Source: Tretioscincus oriximinensis (taxonomy: Eukaryota > Chordata > Lepidosauria > Squamata > Gymnophthalmidae). Taken from it: 64,000 nt of DNA. Location of the stretch: assembly GCA_022410635.1 (NCBI GenBank), contig JAJVDF010000137.1, positions 458,078 through 522,077 of the forward strand, written 5' to 3'. The position numbers and the translations under genes were made by a program. Position 1 is the first letter of the stretch, and every line of letters starts with the position of its first letter. The notes under the pieces were generated by a model. The model was not told where the DNA came from. It searched no databases and saw nothing but the letters and a program-made list of their open reading frames with translations. Shown piece after piece: positions 1 through 25,645 of this stretch.

Positions 1-24
1 GGAGCCTAAAAATCTCGGGTGCTG

Positions 25-105
25 TGATGTCACTTCCTGGGTGGGATCGAAAGTGACATCATGGTGGGCACCCTTTACGGGAGCAGAGACCGGAAGTGAC
101 ATCAC
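25..105. promoter_or_regulatory. Three ETS/CRE-like TGACATCA motifs
   Basis: TGATGTCACTTCC (about 26-38), AAGTGACATCATGG (about 50-64) and GGAAGTGACATCACC (about 92-106) lie within 80 bases. The joined ETS-plus-CRE-like word can be functional, but it could also be part of a repeat cut by the window edge. Confidence 0.3.
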
Positions 106-700
106 CAAACCGGAAATGATTTTCTGCATGAGAATTCTTATGCCGTACGTGGATGGATTTTCTATTAAAGTGTACAAGATTCTCTTATGTCTCCCAGCAT
201 TGCTGTGGAGTCTGGGAGACATCCTGTAGTTTGGCAGTAGAGCAAACTGCTTGGGAAGGAGAAGTTTTCTACCAGTTCAGTCCTCAGATCTTTCTAAAAG
301 TAGTCAGTGGGAAACCATTTATGTTCTTCTGCCATATATCCCTTCCCTCAGGCTTAAAGGTGCTCCAGGAGCCCATCTCCACTATGAAATGGATGACAAC
401 TGCAAACTCCTTTCAGCCAAACACACAATGTTGTTGTTGTTTTCTCAACCCAATCATAGAAACAACGAGCAGAAAGACAGGGAGAAAATGAAAACAGCGA
501 CCGTGAGGCTGCACTGGGGAAGTTTGCTGGAGCTAGAAGCTGTAAACAATCTAATGGGGTTGGAAAAGCTCGAAGCAATAAATAACCAACAGCAGTTATT
601 AAAAGAACACAAGGAAAGAAACTTAAATTAGGCAATCAGAAATAACCATAAGCAGCAAATGGAACAACCTTAATAATTGAACTCGTAATGGGATGAGAAA
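106..700. other. No feature recognised
   Basis: Short open frames exist on both strands but none has a recognisable domain, and no repeat family is obvious. Confidence 0.4.
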
Positions 701-1027
701 AGTGGGCGGATCAGAAGAAGTTACGGCAGGCTTCCTGTCCTGTGGGATCTCCTTCCAGAAGAGGTGGTGGTAGCTAAACAGCCTGGATAGCTTTAAGACA
801 GGGTTTGACAAGTTCACGGAAGCCAAGGGTATAAATAGCTACTAGGGTGGATCTTTTGATCCTGCCCCAGGGATGGAGCAACAGGCAGGAGAACAGGAGA
901 GGGGTTTGCCTTCTTCTGCCTGAGAGGCCCAGGGGCAATGGGTGGGCCACTGTGTGAGGCAGAAGGCTGGGATAGGTGGGATGTGGCCCCATTCAGCAAG
1001 GGCCTTCTTAGGTTCTTAGGTTCTTAA
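700..1027 (+). mobile_element. CR1 LINE 3' end fragment
   Basis: This contains the decayed C-terminal RT region (TTCCAGAAGAGGTGG) and the CR1 3' UTR common to many copies here, ending in tandem 8-bp units (TTCTTAGG, then TTCTTAAA). It is one of about 25 CR1 remnants in the window. Confidence 0.75.
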
Positions 1028-1138
1028 ATGACTTTAAAGCTTCTGGAGCAGATTTTTTCAGCACTCTGGATAGCTCCTATACATACCCCTTCTTCACTCC
1101 AGTGCAACTGAAGAAGTAGATATTGCTATTTTGAAATG

Positions 1139-1215
1139 TTAAATTTGGTTTTTATTGTTAACCGCCCTGAGACCTTCCAGTATAGGGCAGTATAGAAAGA
1201 GAAAGGGAGAAAGAA
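1139..1215 (+). mobile_element. SINE-like 3' tail
   Basis: The segment reads ACCGCCCTGAGACCTTC..TATAGGGCAGTATA, the 3' end shared with the tRNA-derived SINE copies elsewhere, followed by a purine-rich tail. Confidence 0.5.
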
Positions 1216-1679
1216 AAAGGGCAGCATCCAGGTGGCTTTCTTTTCAAAGCTATTTCCTCGTCTTATGTGATAAAGGGTTTATACTGCCTATTTTTCTCAG
1301 CGCACACACTTATTCCAGTGTTTTTTATTCTTGAAAATTGTCAAGACAATCCTTTTTGACATCACGGTCAACCTGGTGTTTTTCCTTCCCCAAATAAAAT
1401 CTTGTTCTTCTTTGCATAGGCCGGGTTCTGTGTGGCCAGTCCATAGTTCCATCAACAGAAACTGATTCCCTGCAATGAAAGTATCAGGAGAATTTCAAAG
1501 CGTCATTCAGATGCTCCCCTTGAAGCTCGTTTGCACCATTGTAGAGAAAGAAGAGTTTTTAATTTCTTTAAAGAACTATGAAGAGAAAGCACCCAGCACA
1601 CCATTTAAATCCTGCCACAGTGCTATGGGAAACGTAGGGAGCACTGCGCCATCTCCCTAATGAAATCAGGCTACAACAT

Positions 1680-1890
1680 CTTAGTCTCTTCATCTTTGAA
1701 AGATGGCATTTAAGTGTATTAATAGCTACTCGGTTGGATGTCTTCATCCTACATCCAGGATGGGGCAACAAGAAAAAGCACTTGCAAGGAGGCGGAGATT
1801 ATGGGCCATTGTGTGAGATAGAAGGCTGGACTAGATTGGCTGTGACCAAATCCAATAGGGCTCCTCTTACATTTGTATGCTCTTATAGAA
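1680..1890 (+). mobile_element. Degenerate CR1 3' fragment
   Basis: The segment matches the CR1 3' UTR pattern (AATAGCTACT..GGATGTCTTCATCC, then GTGTGAGATAGAAGGCTGGAC) with deletions. Confidence 0.55.
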
Positions 1891-2217
1891 GGGCCTTAGC
1901 CTCTCCATGCTACTGAATTCTTCTACATGGTTTTCAAAGGTGGGGTCATCTCTAGACATATATGATCTGATCACCATCCATTGCCCTAACTCCCTTAAAT
2001 TTGTGATTTCCCTTAGGCCCCATCTCAACTGAGCCTTATTCTGGGTAATATCTAAGTACAGAATTTGGCCATCCTCATGGCAGGGTACATTTGGGGCCTG
2101 CCATAGTCTACACTAGCATGTGGGTTGCAAGCTCCTACTTCAACATACAGCCCAGATTAAGGCTCAGTGAAGACAGGGCTTAAAAATAGTCAAAATCATT
2201 GACCAGTCTTGAATCTT

Positions 2218-2465
2218 GAGAGCCAGTTTGGTGTAGTGGTTAGTGTTGGACTTGCATCTGGGAGTCTCCTGGTTCGATTCCCCATTCCTCCATGAAAGTC
2301 AGCTGGGTGACCTTGGGCTGATCACGGTTCTTTAGAACTCTCTCACCTACTTCACAGGATGTCTGTTGTGGAGAAAGCAACAAAAGCTACATGTTCCGCC
2401 CTTTGGTTGGCCACCCTCAGACTGTCAAGTATAGGGCGCGATATAAGTGGAAATAAATAAATAAC
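2218..2465 (+). mobile_element. tRNA-derived SINE, family A
   Basis: The head GAGCCAGTTTGGTGTAGTGG with the B-box-like GGTTCGATTCCCC is followed by the body GTGACCTTGGGC, GGAGAAAGCAACAAAAGC and a TATAGGGCGCGATATAAG end with an AAATAAATAAATAA tail. At least five further copies lie in this window. Confidence 0.85.
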
Positions 2466-2689
2466 AAATCTAAATCGGATGTTACACATTAAAGTATGGT
2501 CATTCTGGAATAATCCAGTCCACACTATGCTTTGTTGTGGAATATCCAACAATAGCACAATAAATAAGTAAAGGGTGGCTTCCGCGAAAGACAAGGGTAT
2601 GAAACCAGTTCTTTATTTCTGTTACGTTTACAACATTGTGGTTGTAAAATATAAGCTTGTGCTTGTATTCATCTCCATTACTTTTTACA

Positions 2690-2945
2690 TTTTTCCTCCT
2701 TTTTTTTTTTGAATTGCCACTTCACTGCTCTATAAAAAGCTTCCTTGGAAAGTATTAACAGATGGCCTCCGACTCGTGGAGACGGTTTGCAGCAGATCCA
2801 GATGGCACCTGAAGGAGAAGAATCAACTTACATTTCTGAAACTGCAGGCAAATGTGATAAATATCTTTGCAAAGGAAATATGCATGTAAGCAACCCAGAG
2901 GCAAGCGGTGGAAAAACAGCACACTTTGTGTCAACATGAGGCTTT
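2690..2945. other. No feature recognised
   Basis: The sequence is apparently unique, with a short poly-T run at 2700-2710 and no convincing coding frame. Confidence 0.3.
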
Positions 2946-3860
2946 CAGTTCAGATCAGGGCCTCCAACATGAGATCTAGTCCAGCATTCCGTCTCACACA
3001 GATGCCCCACCAGTTGCCCACTAGTTGCACCTGGGCAGCCTTTCCAACTTTCCATCCTCCCTCCTTCCCTCCCTCTCGCCCTCCCATAAGAGGAGCTCTG
3101 TTGAATGGGGCCAGAGCCCATCTAGTCCAGCACTGGGTCTCACCCACTGGCCCACCAGTTGCTCCTGAGCAGGCTGAAGCAGAAGAAAGCAAAGCCCAAA
3201 TCTGTTCTCAACTCTTAGAATAGGGATCTGCCATCCATATGCTAGGATAGACTATGGCAGGCCCCAGTATACACTGGCAACTGGATTAACACTTCCTAAC
3301 AGTCCACACTGGCATGCGGATGAGCCAAGTGGGCCCTGCCATAATCTACACTGGCCCACCAATTGCACCTGGGCACCTAAAGCAGAAGAAGGCAAAATCT
3401 TCCCCTATTCTCAACTCTTGGAATAGGGAATTGCCATCCGCATCCTAGTGTAGGCTATGGCAGGCCCAATTCAGTGCCTGTCATAGTCTATACTGGCATG
3501 TGGATAAGCCCAATGGAACTTACCATAGTCTATACTACCCCATCAATTGCACTGGACAATTTCAGGATGAAGAAAGCAAAACCCTTTCCTGTTCTCGACT
3601 CCCTGCAAATGGTACTTCAGGAATCCCTCCTGTTACTCCATCCTGAAGGTCCATCCATCCCCCCAGCTTCCATGAACTCATTGACACCTGCCTTAAAACT
3701 ATCCAGCCACCACCATCTCTTCTGGATGTAAATTCCACAGGCTGATGTCCTTCTGAGTTAAAAGATACTTTATCTATTCTGTCCTAATTCTTCTGCCCGT
3801 CACTTTCAAGGAATGTCCCCTGGTCGCCTATGTCATCATCTCTGCTGAGTCAGTCATACC
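2945..3860 (-). mobile_element. CR1 LINE 3' region, internally repeated
   Basis: The segment holds CR1 3' UTR in antisense, then two further blocks containing GGCAGGCCC and ACTGGCATGYGGATRAGCC words, then antisense decayed RT (AAGTAAATTCCACAGGCTGATG equivalents near 3727-3745). It looks like several overlapping CR1 3' ends. Confidence 0.6.
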
Positions 3861-4245
3861 CTCTCCCTTGTCCTATTTTAACCATTTTTATGACCCTTTT
3901 GCTGTCATCTGCCCTAAAACCTTTGGACACAGCATAAAATGTACATCGTTCTTCAAATTAACCCTCTTCCATTCAGTGTACCATTTGATTCCCGTATCCC
4001 CCCATAGACTGAGGCAGCCATCTTGCTGCCCTCTCAGCTCGTCTCCTGGGAAACGCACCCCTTTGACCCCAAAGTTGCAGCCCTGAATTTCTTGCTGTTT
4101 TTTTAAAAAAGGATAAAAAATAAAATCTGAACGTTGGATGCATTTCAGCTACCAGAAACCATGTCACCANGTCCGGATCATATAGACAGCAGGGGCTTCC
4201 TTCCGCCTTAAATGGACTATTTATCAGGGCCTTTAATTCCCGCAT

Positions 4246-4560
4246 TTCATTATCCGGCTCTCTGGTCGGAAATGTGGGTGTGCAATCGAGTTTGCCATTT
4301 TTTTAAGAAGCAAGCTCATAAAAATGTAAAAAAGAAATCTGTCGTCTCACTGCCGAAGGGAGAGCAAGGGAAGGGGGAGCTTCCACAAAGAGCTATTTGT
4401 TGTTTACACCATCAAATATTTATAATGATGCCAGATGTATGAAAATTATTACGGCGAGAATTTCCCTCTTTGCCTTCTGCCTGGAACGGGGCCAGGTTTC
4501 GCGGGCTGTAAACAATAATAAAATCATCCTGGAGAGATGGCGTAATGGCAGGCGTGGGGC
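4246..4560. promoter_or_regulatory. Candidate conserved noncoding element downstream of IDS
   Basis: This stretch lacks any recognisable repeat although both sides are repeat-derived. It contains forkhead-type cores in opposite orientation, TGTTTAC at 4401-4407 and GTAAACA at 4508-4514, and AT-rich homeobox-like motifs between them. No coding frame is convincing. This is inference from composition only. Confidence 0.3.
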
Positions 4561-4599
4561 CATCTTGCCTACTTCACTTGATGGGATGAGCCTTCCTGC

Positions 4600-5780
4600 G
4601 CATAATCAAAAGGCCCTTCAGGGTTGGCCCATGACAGGCCTTCATTACTGTTCCTCTGAAATACATCCCATGGATTCAATGCACGCCAAGGGGAGCCTCA
4701 GGGCTGGACTGGCCAGAGTTCCAGCTTACCCAATGGCAAGTGGGCCCCTGATGAAGTGGAACTGCCCAGTTAGTGTGGGCCCCTGACGAAGAGTGTGGCA
4801 CCCGCCTGCCCCAGGGTTTACCTGTGTTTTGCATGTGAAGGTCCGTGATGGNGCCTTNGNAGNTCAGCTGTAATTCCAGTATGGGGAATTGTCCGTGGTA
4901 TATGGTGCAGTTGGCCTTGGTTCTTACTGCTCCCTCCTACTGTGCTGCATCCAATGAATGGACCCCCAGCCCCCTCCCCTTTGTCTGCCACTGGGGATCA
5001 TAGTGAAGAGGCTTATCCTGCCTTTTAGTTAAGCATGTGCGGTCCTTCCTTTCCCTTACCCTTATAGGAGCCTTGAGTATNGATTCAATCTCAGCCCATT
5101 TATGCATGTGCCTGGCTGGGCCATCTTTAGTGATTCCAGAATAGCTTGACCTGGATTGGCAATTATTGCAACACACATCTNCATAAAGTTGGTTGAATTG
5201 AATTAAGGTGGTAGTTTGTGGACGACAAGAGGCCCTGCCCAGACTCTGCCTGTTACCCCCGAGCCCTGGCCAGCCCTTCCCAACCTCTGCCCACACCCTA
5301 CCCATGCTCTGCTCATGCCCAGGCNCCTCAAATGCAAAGTTCCAAGCCCTATCCTTGGTTGGCAGAGCTCAGAATGTTGGAGTAGTCAGTGTGTGTTTTA
5401 TTAATTGTAGAGATTAGTCTGTCCACATCATTTTTAAAATGTGGCACATGCGCACGCCAAGTACGAGTACAATCTCGAAAGGATTTTGAAAATGTACTAA
5501 AGTGCATAAATGGTCCTGTCCACACTGAGCCTTGTTCCGGACTATATGTCAGGATAGGAGCGTCCTTAAGCCCCAGAGATGGCGTGGATATTCTGGATGC
5601 TTTTGATATAAACCTGCTTGTATCAGGTTTTTCACTTCCACGTAGCTTTATCACTATTAATTGAAGTTTGATGATTGGATGATTATCTGCCTTTTCTGCT
5701 GGATCCTCAATTATCTCTCAATAACCAGACTCAAGGTGGCACGGAAGAGACGAAAATCACATTGAGGTGAACCCTGGGTG
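4600..5780. other. Intergenic stretch without recognised gene
   Basis: N bases occur at 4852-4863, 5091, 5181 and 5325. The segment near 5512-5540 (GGTCCTGTCCACACTGAGCC) resembles 23993-24018 and may be a low-copy repeat. No coding exon is recognised. Confidence 0.4.
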
Positions 5781-5794
5781 TCCTTTTCAAACAG

Positions 5795-6180
5795 CTTGCC
5801 AAGGGAGGAGGAGGAAGAGGAAGAAGAAAAAGGGAAAAGAGAAGGAGGAGAAGGGGGGGAAGAAGAAGAGGAAGGGGAAGGGTAAAGGGAAGGAGAGAAG
5901 AAAAGAAGAAAAAGAATCTGGTTTTTATACTCCGTCCTTCTCACCTGTAAGGTCCTAGAGGAGCTTACAAGGTTAATTTTCACCTGGAGGCTGGCATCTG
6001 TCCTATCTTCCCTACCACGTTTAATCTAGTTGCAGGGTGCATTTGAAAAATGCTTCTGAATAACTGGGTTGGCAAAGGCTGAGGCCAGTAGGGGGCGCTC
6101 AGCCCTCTCCACGGCCGACACAGAGCTTTGAGAATGGACCTCTGGATTGAGCGGCCGTTTGTGCCTCACAAGTGCGCGGA
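5795..6180 (-). mobile_element. tRNA-derived SINE, family B, with purine-rich tail
   Basis: Read on the minus strand it has the family B head, the CTCF-like CCAGTAGGGGGCGC equivalent region, the body, CCTTCAGG-type end and a long TTC/CTT tail, which on the plus strand is the GAAGAGG tract at 5795-5915. Copies lie near 6570-6790, 12620-13170, 15567-15890, 26060-26290, 31725-32015 and 36825-37180. Confidence 0.75.
6084..6097 (+). promoter_or_regulatory. CTCF-like motif inside a SINE
   Basis: CCAGTAGGGGGCGC is a very good match to the vertebrate CTCF core. It lies within a family B SINE. Similar words occur in the copies at 15901-15916 and 26102-26119. Confidence 0.5.
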
Positions 6181-6564
6181 AGGCCCTGAGCAGCTGACAG
6201 CTGCGTGGCCATGTCAGAGGATTCTGTCTGAGGATGTTTGCTAGAATAACTGTGGGCGTCTGGGCCATCCGAAAGGCATCAGGCGATGTGCATTGAGACT
6301 GGGAGGGGGGCTGGTGTTTTGCTAGATGACATGATGCTTCAATATCCCACCCAGCAATGGTGGAATTAGTCCGTCCTGCTATCAATGTCCTGGCCGCGGG
6401 GGGCATTTCGAGGGAAGCAACTCCGGTTCTGCCAACACGACGTCTGCCAATGATTGTAAGGAGAAGGGATGGGAGATTCTGCTTGAAGCAATATGTTGGC
6501 TTATTGACTGCGGGAGGCCTGGCATGAAAAAGGAAAAGAATAAAATAGCTCTTCCGGAGTGGAC

Positions 6565-6790
6565 AGAAATGAAGGAGAAGGAGAAGGAGGAGAAGGAGAA
6601 GAAGAGAAGGAGGAGGAGAAGGAGGAGGAGAAAGAGGAGAAAGATGAGAAAGAGGTGGAAAGGAGGAGAAAAAGGAGGAGAAGAAGAATCTAGCATTTAT
6701 CTCCCACCTTCTCACCTGAAGGGACTCTGAGCAGTTCCCAAGATTAATTTTTGCCCCAAAACTTACACTTATCATTACCAGATTAGAAGT
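6565..6790 (-). mobile_element. Truncated family B SINE with expanded tail
   Basis: The GAGAAGGAGGAG tract (6571-6690) leads into TCTCCCACCTTCTCACCTGAAGG and the antisense SINE 3' body, which stops early. Confidence 0.65.
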
Positions 6791-6799
6791 GGAACTCGT

Positions 6800-7460
6800 G
6801 AATCTACTTGAAATGTAGATTGCCTTGATTCAGATTAGCTGTAGTCATGCACGTCTGTATTAGGACACAGACAACGCATGTACTACAATGCAGACCCACC
6901 ACGTACCTTTTGCCGATGTGCCAATGCGCTGCTGCTTAATCCAGAAAAACGGATTAATGTGGCCTACCACTAACTCCAGACTGGAGGGCTCTGAGGACAG
7001 ATTTGATGCAGATTACCACTACTCTCATGCCTGCCATGCAGACTGTAGAGGTCCCTAAACCAGATTACTAAATATGCACTTGAAGGGCCTCAGAGTCCAG
7101 TTTATGGTCAATTTTTGAAGGTGAAATCTCCATTCCAGCCAATATGCCAAATTTCTCCTGGTTATATTTATTTATTTATTTATTTATTTTATTCAAAATG
7201 ATTTGTATCCCTCCCTTCACCATTGCTCCCAAAAAAAGATCAAGATTTTTTTNAAAAAAGGGATAAATACACGTTAATAAAACATTTCAAAGAGTCCATA
7301 CCTTCCCTCTCTCCAGAACACAGAGGGAGCTAAAAGCCAAAAGCCTGAAGAGGTATGTTTTTACCAGGCACCAAAAACTGTACACCTGGTCTGTTTCTAG
7401 AGGGAGGCTGCTACAAAGTCTGGGAGCCACTGTAAAGAAGGCCCTCCGAGGTGTCCCCAG
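6800..7460. other. No gene; short TTTA repeat
   Basis: The sequence is otherwise unremarkable; a (TTTA)n run lies at about 7163-7192 and a LINE-like AAACATTTYAAA segment near 7280. Confidence 0.35.
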
Positions 7461-7469
7461 CCCTTGCGT

Positions 7470-8518
7470 CTCCGAAGGGAAGTAGCCAATTTTGCTGACG
7501 GCACTAAACTGTTCAGGGTCGTGAAAACTGAAAATGATTGTAAGGCACTCCAGAGTGATTTATTGAAATTGGGTGAGTGGGCATCAAAGTGGCAAATGCA
7601 CTTCAACTTAAGCAAGTGCAAGATTATGCATATTGGGGCAAAGAACCCAAAATACTCCTACCACCTGTTGGGAACCAAGCTTTCTGTGACCGAGCAAGAA
7701 AAGGATCTTGGGGTGTTAGTGGACAATTCAATGAAGGAGTCAACCCAGTGTGCAGCAGCAGCAAAAAAGGCAAATTCCATGTTGGGGATCATTAGGAAAG
7801 GAATTGAAAATAGGTCAGCAAATGTTGTTTTGCCTCTTTATAAATCTGTGGTGAGGCCACATTTGGAATACTGTGTTCAATTCTGATCACATCATCTCAA
7901 AGGGGACATTTTGGAACTGGAGAAGGTACAGAAAAGGGCAACAAAAATGATCAAGGGTCTGGAGCACCTCCCTTACGAAGCAAGGCTGCAACGTCTGGGC
8001 CTCTTCAGCCTTGAAAGGAGACGTTTGAGAGGTGATCTGATTGAAGTGTACAAAATCATGCATGGGATGGACAGGGTGAATAGAGAAAAAATGTTTTCTC
8101 TATCACACAACACAAGGACCAGAGGGCCCTCCTTAAAACTGTTGGGGAGAAAAGTGAGAACAGACAAAGGAAAGTATTTTTTCACCCAGAGGGTCATCGG
8201 CCTGTGGAATTTACTTCCTGAAGAGGTAGTGGCAGCTACCAGCTTGGATAGCTTCAAGACAAGACTAGACAGGTTTGTGGACACCAAGGGTATAAATGGA
8301 TACTAGGATGGATGTCTGGATGTTGCCTCCAGGATGGAGCCACAGGCAGGACTCCTGAAATACCATTTGCAGGGAGTCATGAACAGGAGCATATTTTGCT
8401 TTCCTCTGTTCTGACTGCCCAGGCGCATCTGGTGGGCCTCTGTGTGAGACAGAATGCTGGACTTTACGGGCTTTGGCCTGATACAGGGTGGCTCTTCTTA
8501 TGTTCTTGTGTTCTAACT
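7470..8518 (+). mobile_element. CR1 LINE, 3' kilobase with RT fragment and 3' UTR
   Basis: The translation gives an RT palm fragment FADGTKLF, the KCKIMHIGAKN and EKDLGVLVDNS blocks and VRPHLEYCVQF, then after a stop LEKVQKRATKMIKGLEHL and RRLRGDLIEVYKIM, all typical of CR1. The catalytic FADD is FADG here, and a stop breaks the frame near 7885. The 3' UTR ends in CTTATGTTCTTGTGTTC repeats. Confidence 0.92.
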
Positions 8519-8699
8519 GCCATGATCTCCTCGCTGGCCTATTTGGGAGAAGGCCCTCCTCTGGATGCTCAGGAGGCGTTTCTTCCCGGCCTCTACACGT
8601 GCTGTGAAATTTCCAACCCGTCACACAAATCCACATTTTCTTGGTGCCAACTGAATCCTCTTGGTAAGACAAGACGTAAAAGCAACATTTTTCTCTATT

Positions 8700-9280
8700 G
8701 AGTCAGCGACCTCTAGTGGGCATTCATGTGAACTGCCAAGCACATCCGTTATCAAATAAGTTGCTGAGGATGGGTGGGAAGGAATTACTCTTTTATTCTT
8801 ATTTTTTATTCTTAGACTAATGTGTTTTTATGTTTTTAATTTCTGTAACCCACCTGGGACCTTTGGTGAATGCCGGGATAACGGATCTTTACCAGCATAT
8901 TATCCTTAAGACGAACAAGGCAAAATGAAAGATAGATCTGATACATACAGAGATTTAAGAGAAGGGCTGTTTTAATTTGGAACGAATGAACTGGGCTGTT
9001 CAAAACACGCATGCACACCCACAAGCGAGCAAAACAAGAATCCTGTGCTTGGTATGAAGACCTGCAAGAGTTCTTTGGCTGTGTTCTCACTAGGGGGGAA
9101 AGCGGNAGTGGAAGCTGTGTGGTTTTCCACTGGGCGCACACAGGTCCCCCGTTANCCACAAGCGCATTCACTGGGCACCATTCACAAAGCCCCACGTTGC
9201 CAGAACGGAATGGGCTAACTATGCTATGGCTACGGCTTGCCCATAGTGGNAGCGCCTCTGTGCAAAGGCTGTTGTGCTGG
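8700..9280. other. Intergenic, no gene recognised
   Basis: A possible LINE or SINE 3' end with CCCACCTGGGACCTTTGG lies at about 8845-8880. Several N bases occur. Confidence 0.35.
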
Positions 9281-9368
9281 GATGGTTTAATGAATCCTGC
9301 ATCGAGCAGGGGGTTGGACCCGATGACCCTGAAGGTCCCTTCCGACCCTANGATTCTATGATTCTATG
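9270..9368 (+). mobile_element. CR1 LINE 3' end with (ATTCTATG) tail
   Basis: GGGTTGGACCCGATGACC, GAAGGTCCCTTCCGACCC and two ATTCTATG units form the classic sauropsid CR1 3' terminus. Confidence 0.88.
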
Positions 9369-9422
9369 AACCTCTCAGGAGGCAAAAGTGGATTTTAAAG
9401 GTGTTTTTTAGGGTGCAAGTTT

Positions 9423-9492
9423 NGNNNAAANTNANNNNNNNNNNNNNNNNNNNNNNNNNNNNNNNNNNNNNNAAANNNNANNNNTTTTTTTT
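9423..9492. other. Assembly gap
   Basis: This is a run of N mixed with isolated A and T bases, about 300 bases beyond the IDS stop codon; part of the IDS 3' UTR may be hidden. Confidence 0.95.
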
Positions 9493-9787
9493 NAAAAAAG
9501 GTGGAGCAGAGCACAAGAGGAGCACATTCCAAAAGCAGATTTCGGCTGCTAANGCCAGATGCCGATGCGAATCCTGTACGGACGATGAAACTGAGCTGAA
9601 ATGGAGGTGGAAATGGAAGAAAATGGCAGAAGGGATTGAATTCACTTTGCAGTTCTTAAAACTGCTTCTTTCACCCCTGTGAGAGCACAGCCTTTAGGTA
9701 TCACACAAATCTCTGTGTCCAGGATATTATGGGCCTGCCCTCAGCGCAGCAGCAGAGGGGCTGCGCCCTGGGACGGCGCAATGAAGT

Positions 9788-23660
<13,873 letters not shown>

Positions 23661-24009
23661 CGCCAGCCAGGGGAGCCCTGGGGAGCTCCGGCAGCCGGGA
23701 TCCTGCGGCCTGCAGGCGGGGGGTCGAGCGAGGGCTCTTTGGGACTCCGCCCCTGGGAGGCCGGATCTTCCCGGGACTCAGGGAAAGCGGCGCCGCGAGG
23801 CAGCCGGGGATCTCCCGGGGACGGGCTGCGGAAAGAAACCCCCAAGGCCCCAGAGCTGCGCCTTTAAAGGGCGTGCACAAGAGGAAGGTTTGGCAGGTGC
23901 AACCACCAAATGTCTGCTGAACGTTCCTCCATTACACATCCGCTAAAGAGTCAGGCCCCGCCCACTTTTCAAGGCAACCGTGCTGAGCAGGGCCCTGTCC
24001 ACACGGAGC

Positions 24010-24335
24010 CTTGTCCCGGGCTGGAGCTCGGAGCAGGACGTAAGAGGAGCCCTCCGAGCCCAGCCTCCGGTCCCACACAGGGGGCCCCAGTTGCACGTGG
24101 GCAGCCTGGGACAGGCGAAGGCAAAATCTTCCATCGTTCTCGGCGCCCTGCCTGTTGCTCCATCCCGGAGACCGGATTAAGACGTCCATCCTAGTAGCCG
24201 CTTATACCCTTGGTGTCCATGAATTTGCCTAATCCTGTCTTAAAGCTGTCCAGGTTGTAGCTACCACCACCTCTTCTGGAAGTGAATTCCACAGGCCGAT
24301 GACCCGCTGGGTGAAAAAATACTTTCCCTTCTCTG
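24010..24335 (-). mobile_element. CR1 LINE 3' region
   Basis: Antisense CR1 3' UTR and RT tail (ACCACCTCTTCTGGAAGTGA equivalents), truncated; family B SINE sequence follows at 24335-24540. Confidence 0.75.
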
Positions 24336-24746
24336 TCTATTCGAAAGCAAGAAATTGCAATCGGATAAATGGGAACCATCACAATGTGGTGAGGAAGATG
24401 GAACGTCAGCCTGCGAGCCTCCAAAATAAGCTTGTAAGCCGCTTTGGGTCCCTTCTGGTCAGAAAAGCAGGGAATAAAAAAATCGGTTCTTCCCATTCTT
24501 CTTCTCCTCCTTCTCCTCTTTCTCTTTCTCTTCCTCCTCCTGCTGCTGTTTGGTCGCCAGGTGGCAGTAGCGATGGGTGCTCCGTCGTCTGTCCAGCAGA
24601 GATGTGCAACTTTCCACTCGCCTACTTCACTTCTCTTAAAAAATGCCAACTAAGGAGTCTGAAACCGATGTCCCAAGGGACGGAAGCGAAGAGGTTTGCC
24701 TGCTGCCCCTGCCCAGGAGGCTTCCTGTCTAACGAAGGTAGCGGAT

Positions 24747-25135
24747 AAAGGACCGTCCTGGGAAAGGGCAGGATATGGCCTTCCTAGAAAAGCCACTTTG
24801 TCCNGTAGCTGCAGAGACAGCTTTTCTCATAGTCCACCCAAAGATGAGGAGGAGGAGGAGGAAGAGGATGGGAAACTTTACCCCTGCTTATAGAATTCTT
24901 CTGTGAGCTGCAAAACGTTTAACTGCAAAATCCCCAGCTACAAAAGAACATAAAAGGAGCCCTGAAGGATGGAGCCACAGCCATCTAATCCAGCCTTCTG
25001 TCTCACCCAGTGGGCCCCCAATTGCCCCCGGGCAGTCCGAAGCAGAAGGAGGCTAAACCCTCACCTTGCTCCATCCCCAAGGCAGGATCAAGCCATCCAT
25101 CCTAGTAGCTGTTTATACCTTTTGCTTCTATGAAC
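24747..25135. repeat. Direct duplication, left copy
   Basis: This copy runs from GTCCTGGGAAAGGGCAGG through a GAGGAGGAGG microsatellite at 24847-24868 to the CR1-derived ATACCTTTTGCTTCTATG. It is repeated at about 25266-25645. Confidence 0.85.
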
Positions 25136-25265
25136 TTGTTCTCCGCACCCTGCAAAAGGCGTTTCAGGAGTCCTGCCTGTTGCTCCATCCCGGAGACCGG
25201 ATTAAGACATCCATCCTAGTAGCCGCTTATACCCTTGGTGTCCATGAATTTGCCCAATCCTGTCT

Positions 25266-25362
25266 TAAAGGACAGTCCTGGGAAAGGGCAGGATATGGCC
25301 TTCCTATAAAAGCCATTTTGTCCTGTAGCTGCAGAGACAGCTTTTCTCATAGTCCACCCAAA

Positions 25363-25393
<31 letters not shown>

Positions 25394-25645
25394 GGAAACT
25401 TTACCCCTTCTCAGAATTCTTCTGTGAGCTGCAAAACCTTTAACTGCAAAATCCCCAGCTACAAAAGAATGTAAAAGGAGGCACACAGCCATCTAGTCCA
25501 GCCTTCTGTCTCACCCAGTGGCCCCCCAATTGCCCCCGGGCAGTCCGAAGCAGAAGGAGGCTAAACCCTCACCTTGCTCCATCCCCGAGGCAGGATCAAG
25601 CAATCCATCCTAGTAGCTGTTTATACCTTTGGCTTCTATGAACTT
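25266..25645. repeat. Direct duplication, right copy
   Basis: This copy is collinear with 24747-25135 at an offset of about 515 bases, but carries (GAT)n at 25364-25393 where the left copy has GAG/GAA units. Confidence 0.85.

Noticed and set aside
2218..2290. tRNA gene at the head of SINE copies
   Set aside because: The B-box-like region is intact but the sequence continues into a shared SINE body and recurs many times.
7464..8306. Protein-coding gene from two long plus-strand frames
   Set aside because: The translations are CR1 reverse transcriptase with an altered catalytic motif and a stop.
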